Positions 15,996 through 19,406 of a stretch of DNA of 19,406 nucleotides are shown in pieces. The DNA comes from JAJPXC01 sp964562375 (GTDB lineage: Bacteria > Bacteroidota > Bacteroidia > Bacteroidales > Muribaculaceae). The notes below the pieces were generated by a model. It did not search any database. It worked only from the letters and a program-made list of their open reading frames with translations, and was not told where the DNA came from. Every line of letters begins with the position of its first letter. Positions within the stretch are counted from its first letter, which is position 1. The position numbers were made by a program, and so were the translations under genes. Location: assembly GCA_964562375.1 (NCBI GenBank), contig CAZLSW010000064.1, forward strand, positions 1 through 19,406, in the 5' to 3' direction.

Positions 15996-16028
15996 AATCC
16001 CCGCCAGAAGATGCATCTGGCGGGGATT
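15996..16028 (+). terminator. intrinsic terminator after the protease gene
   Basis: AATCCCCGCCAGA (15996-16008) pairs perfectly with TCTGGCGGGGATT (16016-16028) around a 7-nt loop, starting 18 nt after the stop codon. A T-rich stretch follows (TTTCCACTTTTATTTC). This separates the protease gene from the signalling operon. Confidence 0.85.
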
Positions 16029-16054
16029 TCCACTTTTATTTCAAAGTTTTTGAC

Positions 16055-16062
16055 TACCTTCG
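16055..16062 (+). promoter_or_regulatory. probable -7 promoter element of the signalling operon
   Basis: TACCTTCG differs from TAnnTTTG at one base. No TTTG is found at the expected 19-21 bp upstream, so the promoter would be weak or need help. Transcription would start near 16068-16070, only a few bases before the ATG at 16072. Confidence 0.4.
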
Positions 16063-16071
16063 CGCATCACC

Positions 16072-16725
16072 ATGAGAAAAACAATGAAACTGTCTATACT
16101 CCTCAGCACTTCTCTCGCCCTGTTGCTCGCCTCCTGCTCGGGTGGCCAGGAGAGTAACACCGCCTCCACGTCAACGCGCAGCGAGCCTACGACAGCCACC
16201 CGTGAATATGGCTACTGCCCATCCGACTACGACCACTCCCCCAGCCTGTTCAACTACCACGAGCCGCGACCCGAGCGACCAATCCTGACCAAGGAGAAGA
16301 TGGACTCGGTGGTGAGAAAGCTGGCCCACGGAGGCAAGATCTACGGCTACTACCGCGTGGGTGGCGAGCGCGCCCGCATCTTCGCGGCCATCTACTACCG
16401 CAAGACCAAGGTGGGCGACGAATGGGTCGACCGATACTTCGTGGGATGGTTTGACGTCGACGAAAGCCGTATCAACGTCGAGCGCCGCGTGTGGCCACAG
16501 GGTCGCGGCGGCAAGGAGTGGGACGACCGCTACTGCTCCTATTACTACATTGATGAATATGGCTGGATCCAAGAGGTTTCCAACGAGACCTACGGCGAGA
16601 AACGCGTCGAGAGCGACCTGCTCGAAAACGGCGAGATACCCAAAGGCTCAGAGACAATGGACGACTACGACGACTACGACGAGGACGACGAAGCCGATGA
16701 CGATGACCCCTACGAAGATGACTAA
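16072..16725 (+). CDS. lipoprotein with acidic C-terminal tail, coupled to sensor kinase
   Basis: The product has 217 residues. The signal sequence ends in the lipobox L-A-S-C with Cys22, so it is probably a lipoprotein. A Ser/Thr-rich tether follows to about residue 45. The middle (about 75-185) is rich in Tyr, Trp, Arg and Lys (GGKIYGYYRVGGERARIF, YFVGWFDVDESRINVERRVW) and looks beta-rich. The last 22 or so residues are almost all Asp and Glu with Tyr. I do not recognise a family. The reading frame overlaps the kinase gene by 8 nt, so the two are translated together. I infer an envelope partner of the kinase. The acidic tail could bind cations or basic ligands. An in-frame ATG at 16084 would give the same mature protein with a shorter signal peptide and a more normal leader. 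Confidence 0.82.
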   Translation: MRKTMKLSILLSTSLALLLASCSGGQESNTASTSTRSEPTTATREYGYCPSDYDHSPSLFNYHEPRPERPILTKEKMDSVVRKLAHGGKIYGYYRVGGERARIFAAIYYRKTKVGDEWVDRYFVGWFDVDESRINVERRVWPQGRGGKEWDDRYCSYYYIDEYGWIQEVSNETYGEKRVESDLLENGEIPKGSETMDDYDDYDEDDEADDDDPYEDD

Positions 16726-18544
16726 CCGATTATTCATATTACCGCTGGCACTCGTATGCCTGTGGGGCTGTAACGACCCACGGGAGAACCTTTCCGCCGG
16801 CAACAACTGGGAACAGATGGTAGAAACCGCCGATTCCCTGATCGACCTGCACCCCGACTCCACCCTGGTGCTGTGTCGCCAATTCTTCGATGCTTATACC
16901 AACCCCCGCGACTCGCTCTACGCCCGGGCAAAGCTGATTGAGGGGAACGCTTACTTCTCCCTGGGCGACCTTAACGAGGCCGTTTCCTCGATGGCCCAAG
17001 CGCGCGAATTGGCCGCGGCTTGTGGCGACCAATACGCCTTGATCAACGCCACGAGCGACCTCGGCGTGGCCATGCGAGTGTCACAACAGCCCGATTCGGC
17101 CCTGTCCCTCTACAACGAGGCCCTAGCCATGATTCCACAAGGGGAGTATCTCGACGAGCGCGCCCACCTGTTGACCTCTATCGCCATCCTCTACGCCAAC
17201 ACAGGCCGATTGGACGAGGCTCGCGAATACGCCGACCTTGCCGTCACCGCCGCCAACGACTGCGGCGATATGGACATGATCATGTACGCCTCCTCCCAAG
17301 CTGGAGCCATATACAATCTTCTGGGTGACAGCAAAAAAGGCCTCCAACTCACCCACCTAGCCGTCACCATGGCTCGCCAAAACTCCCTCCCCCGCTACGA
17401 ACTGAAAGCCATTGGCCACATGATTGACCTCTACCTGCGTGACGGCCAACAGGACTCAGCGCTCTTCTACCTTCGCCGAGGCGAGGAACTGGCCGGGCAA
17501 TTCCCGCGCAACTCGGTGGAGGGATTGGGATTCCTCGAGGAGAAATACGTGGCGCTGTCGGCTTTGGGACACTACCGCGAAAGCATAGCCGTGCAACGGT
17601 TGCTTTTGTCCCTCTCGGGCGATGCCGCCACCTTTATGCCCCACGACAAGCTATGGCTCAGGATGGCGCGCAACTACCAAGCCATTGGCCGAGGTGACAG
17701 CGCCGCCATCTGCTACGAGCGAGCAATCGAGGTAGCCGACAGCTTGCGAGGCGAGGAGACCGATAGCCAGCTGAGCGAATTTTACGCCCGCTTCAAAACC
17801 TCAGAGAAGGAACTCGCCCTGGCCAATCTCGATCGCCAAAAAGCGCGCACCGATATGTGGCTCACCATCTGGATTGGCGTAGCCCTGCTGTGCCTGATGC
17901 TGGTGGCCGTGGCTTGGATGCACATGCGCAACCGTCGCCGTGGCGAGCGCCTACGGCTGATTCAGAGCCGCCTCGATGGCGTGGAACAGGAGCGTGGGCG
18001 CCTCGCCCGCGAGCTCCACGACGGCGTGTGCAACGACCTCTACGGCGTGGAGCTACTGCTGCAATCCCCGGCACCCACCGACGGCCTTCTGCAAGACGTG
18101 GAGCGTATCCGCCAGGATGTGCGTCGCATCTCCCACCAGCTGATGCCACCCTCGCTCGACGGCCTCACCCTTCCACAAGCGTTCGAGGAGATGGTCGACA
18201 AGCTACGTCACGCCAGCCCGCATATACATTTCACCCTTGCCGTAGAGCCTGACGATGGGTGGTCGCTGGTTCCCGAAAGCGTCACCTACGGCCTGTATCG
18301 CATCTCCCAAGAACTAATCGGCAACATGCTGCGCCACGCCCGTCCCGCCACCATCGCCGTCAAGGTAACCCGCCGAGACCAAGAAGTCACGCTCTCACTC
18401 TGCCACGACGGCCCCAGCGACACCACCCCGGGGCGAGGTATCGGACTGGAATCGGTCGACGAGCGACTCGCCGCCCTCAACGCCACCGCCACAGGTCTCC
18501 CCCACTCCCCCGAAATCACAATAAAATGCCCAATCGGGGAGTAA
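16718..18544 (+). CDS. TPR-containing sensor histidine kinase (HisKA_3 type)
   Basis: The product has 608 residues. The start at 16718 is chosen because it opens a hydrophobic signal sequence (MTNRLFILPLALV) ending in a lipobox-like L-W-G-C (Cys18). The open frame upstream is only the other reading of the preceding gene. Residues about 40-365 hold roughly seven TPR repeats, probably periplasmic. A membrane helix is at 380-403. The dimerisation/phosphoacceptor helix (HisKA_3) contains ARELHDGV with His434. The HATPase domain has Asn536 in QELIGNMLRHA, Asp564 in CHDGPS, and GRGIGLES. The N and G boxes are intact, though the usual D-x-G-x-G box is shortened. The kinase should phosphorylate the regulator encoded next. 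The ATG overlaps the lipoprotein stop by 8 nt. Confidence 0.93.
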   Translation: MTNRLFILPLALVCLWGCNDPRENLSAGNNWEQMVETADSLIDLHPDSTLVLCRQFFDAYTNPRDSLYARAKLIEGNAYFSLGDLNEAVSSMAQARELAAACGDQYALINATSDLGVAMRVSQQPDSALSLYNEALAMIPQGEYLDERAHLLTSIAILYANTGRLDEAREYADLAVTAANDCGDMDMIMYASSQAGAIYNLLGDSKKGLQLTHLAVTMARQNSLPRYELKAIGHMIDLYLRDGQQDSALFYLRRGEELAGQFPRNSVEGLGFLEEKYVALSALGHYRESIAVQRLLLSLSGDAATFMPHDKLWLRMARNYQAIGRGDSAAICYERAIEVADSLRGEETDSQLSEFYARFKTSEKELALANLDRQKARTDMWLTIWIGVALLCLMLVAVAWMHMRNRRRGERLRLIQSRLDGVEQERGRLARELHDGVCNDLYGVELLLQSPAPTDGLLQDVERIRQDVRRISHQLMPPSLDGLTLPQAFEEMVDKLRHASPHIHFTLAVEPDDGWSLVPESVTYGLYRISQELIGNMLRHARPATIAVKVTRRDQEVTLSLCHDGPSDTTPGRGIGLESVDERLAALNATATGLPHSPEITIKCPIGE

Positions 18545-18560
18545 TCACGGAAAACCGTGA
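18545..18560 (+). promoter_or_regulatory. hairpin between kinase and regulator genes
   Basis: TCACGG (18545-18550) and CCGTGA (18555-18560) are perfect inverted repeats around AAAA, starting immediately after the kinase stop codon. The 3' arm contains a GTG in frame with the regulator, which would be hidden by the stem. The hairpin has no U-tract, so it is more likely an RNA-stability or translation element than a terminator. Confidence 0.45.
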
Positions 18561-18595
18561 CTGAAAAACGGCGCAATTGTCGGAAATTTGTCGCT

Positions 18596-19261
18596 ATGAT
18601 TGAATCTTTGCCCCAACACCCCGAAGTGGCCAAGAGCCTGCTCGTAGTTGACGACCACGAGCTTGTGCTTCGAGGTATCCGACTAATATTGGAACAATCC
18701 TTCCCCGGCGCAACCATCCACACGGCCAGCACCGGCGAGGAAACCTTGCGCATAATCTCCCAAACGCCCATCGACCTCGTTTCCGTCGACTTGGAGCTCC
18801 CCGACATGTCGGGATTCAACCTCATCGACCACATTCGAGCCGAAGCGCCACATATACCTATCCTGGTCAACACCGTCCACGACGAGATATGGACCGTAAA
18901 ACGCCTGGCCGAGCGACACGTCGAGGGCATCATCTTCAAGAGCGCCAAAGCCGCCGTCTTCGTCGAGGCCGTGCTCCGACTGGTTGACGGCGACACCTAT
19001 TTCGACCCCAACGCGCGGTCGCTGATGAAGTCGATCCACACACAATGCGCCGAGGAGGTAGGCCTGTCGGCACGCGAGGTCGACGTCCTGCGACTCATCG
19101 CCAACGGCAACAACACCGAGGAGATTGGCCAATTGCTCGGCCTGTCGCCCAACACCATCGAAACCCACCGCCGCCACCTGCTCGAGAAACTCGACGTGCG
19201 CAACGCGGCCGAGCTCGTGCGCCGCGCCATCTCCTCAGGCATCCTCTCCCCCCTCGACTAG
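18596..19261 (+). CDS. NarL/LuxR-family response regulator
   Basis: The product has 221 residues from the ATG at 18596. The receiver domain has the acidic pair Asp19-Asp20 (VVDDHE), phosphoacceptor Asp65 (SVDLELPDMSGF), a conserved Thr in LVNTVH and Lys115 (IIFKSA). The C-terminal LuxR-type HTH runs from about 157 to 215 (LSAREVDVLRLIANG, then LSPNTIETHRRHLLEKL). It should bind DNA once phosphorylated by the adjacent HisKA_3 kinase, the usual pairing. A GTG at 18557 would add 13 basic residues, but it lies in a hairpin and the extension has no counterpart in typical regulators, so I prefer the ATG. The gene starts 51 nt after the kinase stop. Confidence 0.93.
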   Translation: MIESLPQHPEVAKSLLVVDDHELVLRGIRLILEQSFPGATIHTASTGEETLRIISQTPIDLVSVDLELPDMSGFNLIDHIRAEAPHIPILVNTVHDEIWTVKRLAERHVEGIIFKSAKAAVFVEAVLRLVDGDTYFDPNARSLMKSIHTQCAEEVGLSAREVDVLRLIANGNNTEEIGQLLGLSPNTIETHRRHLLEKLDVRNAAELVRRAISSGILSPLD

Positions 19262-19406
19262 CCCCTTCAAACGAGGAAAGGATTCTCTCCCCAAGAAATC
19301 GCAAGATGAAGATATTATTTGGGGACAGCTGCAAAACCATGTGTTTGGCAGGGGAGATGGATGGTGGTCGGCTTGCCGACCCCGCACAAGTAGCGCAGTC
19401 CGGGGA
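19262..19406. other. non-coding end of window
   Basis: No gene is seen. TCCCCAA (19288-19294) and TTGGGGA (19319-19325) are inverted repeats 24 nt apart and might contribute to termination after the regulator, but the loop is large and there is no T-run. The palindrome at 19366-19381 is listed separately. Confidence 0.4.
19366..19381. repeat. 16-nt palindrome GGTCGGC-TT-GCCGACC
   Basis: The arms 19366-19372 and 19375-19381 are exact inverted repeats with a 2-nt centre. The reverse complement of 14 of its bases occurs at 4335-4348. It may be one copy of a dispersed intergenic palindrome family or a short hairpin. Confidence 0.6.

Noticed and set aside
16361..16717. 119-codon N-terminal extension of the sensor kinase
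   Set aside because: It is the shifted-frame reading of the lipoprotein gene, rich in Ser, Thr, Ala and Arg, and would place the signal peptide in the middle of the protein.
1..19406. Insertion sequence, integrase, tRNA or rRNA gene
   Set aside because: No transposase or recombinase motifs, no cloverleaf with a T-loop signature, and no rRNA sequence were found on either strand.

Overview
The window looks like chromosomal DNA of an anaerobic gut-type Bacteroidales, possibly Muribaculaceae or a relative. The evidence is: (a) two promoters that exactly match the Bacteroidetes sigma-ABfr pattern, TTTG then 20 bp then TAnnTTTG (169-200 and 4454-4485); (b) surface proteins ending in Bacteroidetes-type C-terminal sorting tails; (c) a BspA-like leucine-rich-repeat protein; (d) a close relative of Porphyromonas DPP5; (e) a TPR sensor kinase of the kind common in this phylum; (f) no Shine-Dalgarno motifs at most starts. 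The lineage assignment is an inference. All eleven genes I accept are on the + strand.

1-609: no convincing protein gene. A textbook promoter at 169-200 precedes about 310 nt (around 207-520) that folds into a dense set of perfect stems. I call this a structured non-coding RNA or long leader of unrecognised family.

610-4192: a tight three-gene operon (gaps of 6 and 16 nt) ending in a very strong hairpin. It encodes an exported protein with a duplicated beta-rich domain, a BspA-like LRR protein that also carries starch-binding-like modules and a sorting tail, and a lipoprotein. All three are cell-envelope or surface proteins of unknown role.

4193-8160: the DPP5-like S9 peptidase with its own promoter, a translationally coupled DUF6155/DUF486 pair, and a 63-residue acidic protein. 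Every intergenic gap here holds a different short tandem-repeat array (units of 7, 7+7, 8 and 9 nt), which is the oddest recurring pattern in the window.

8161-16028: one giant gene for a 2605-residue secreted subtilisin-like (S8) protease. It has an intact catalytic triad, a fibronectin type III domain, many Ig/ASH-like domains, two copies each of two larger modules, cadherin-like repeats and a type A T9SS sorting domain. It ends at a good terminator.

16029-19406: a lipoprotein with a strongly acidic tail, overlapping by 8 nt with a TPR sensor histidine kinase (HisKA_3 type), followed by its NarL/LuxR-type response regulator. The arrangement suggests one signalling unit in which the lipoprotein may be a sensory or accessory partner. 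The window ends in non-coding sequence with a palindrome also found at 4335-4348.
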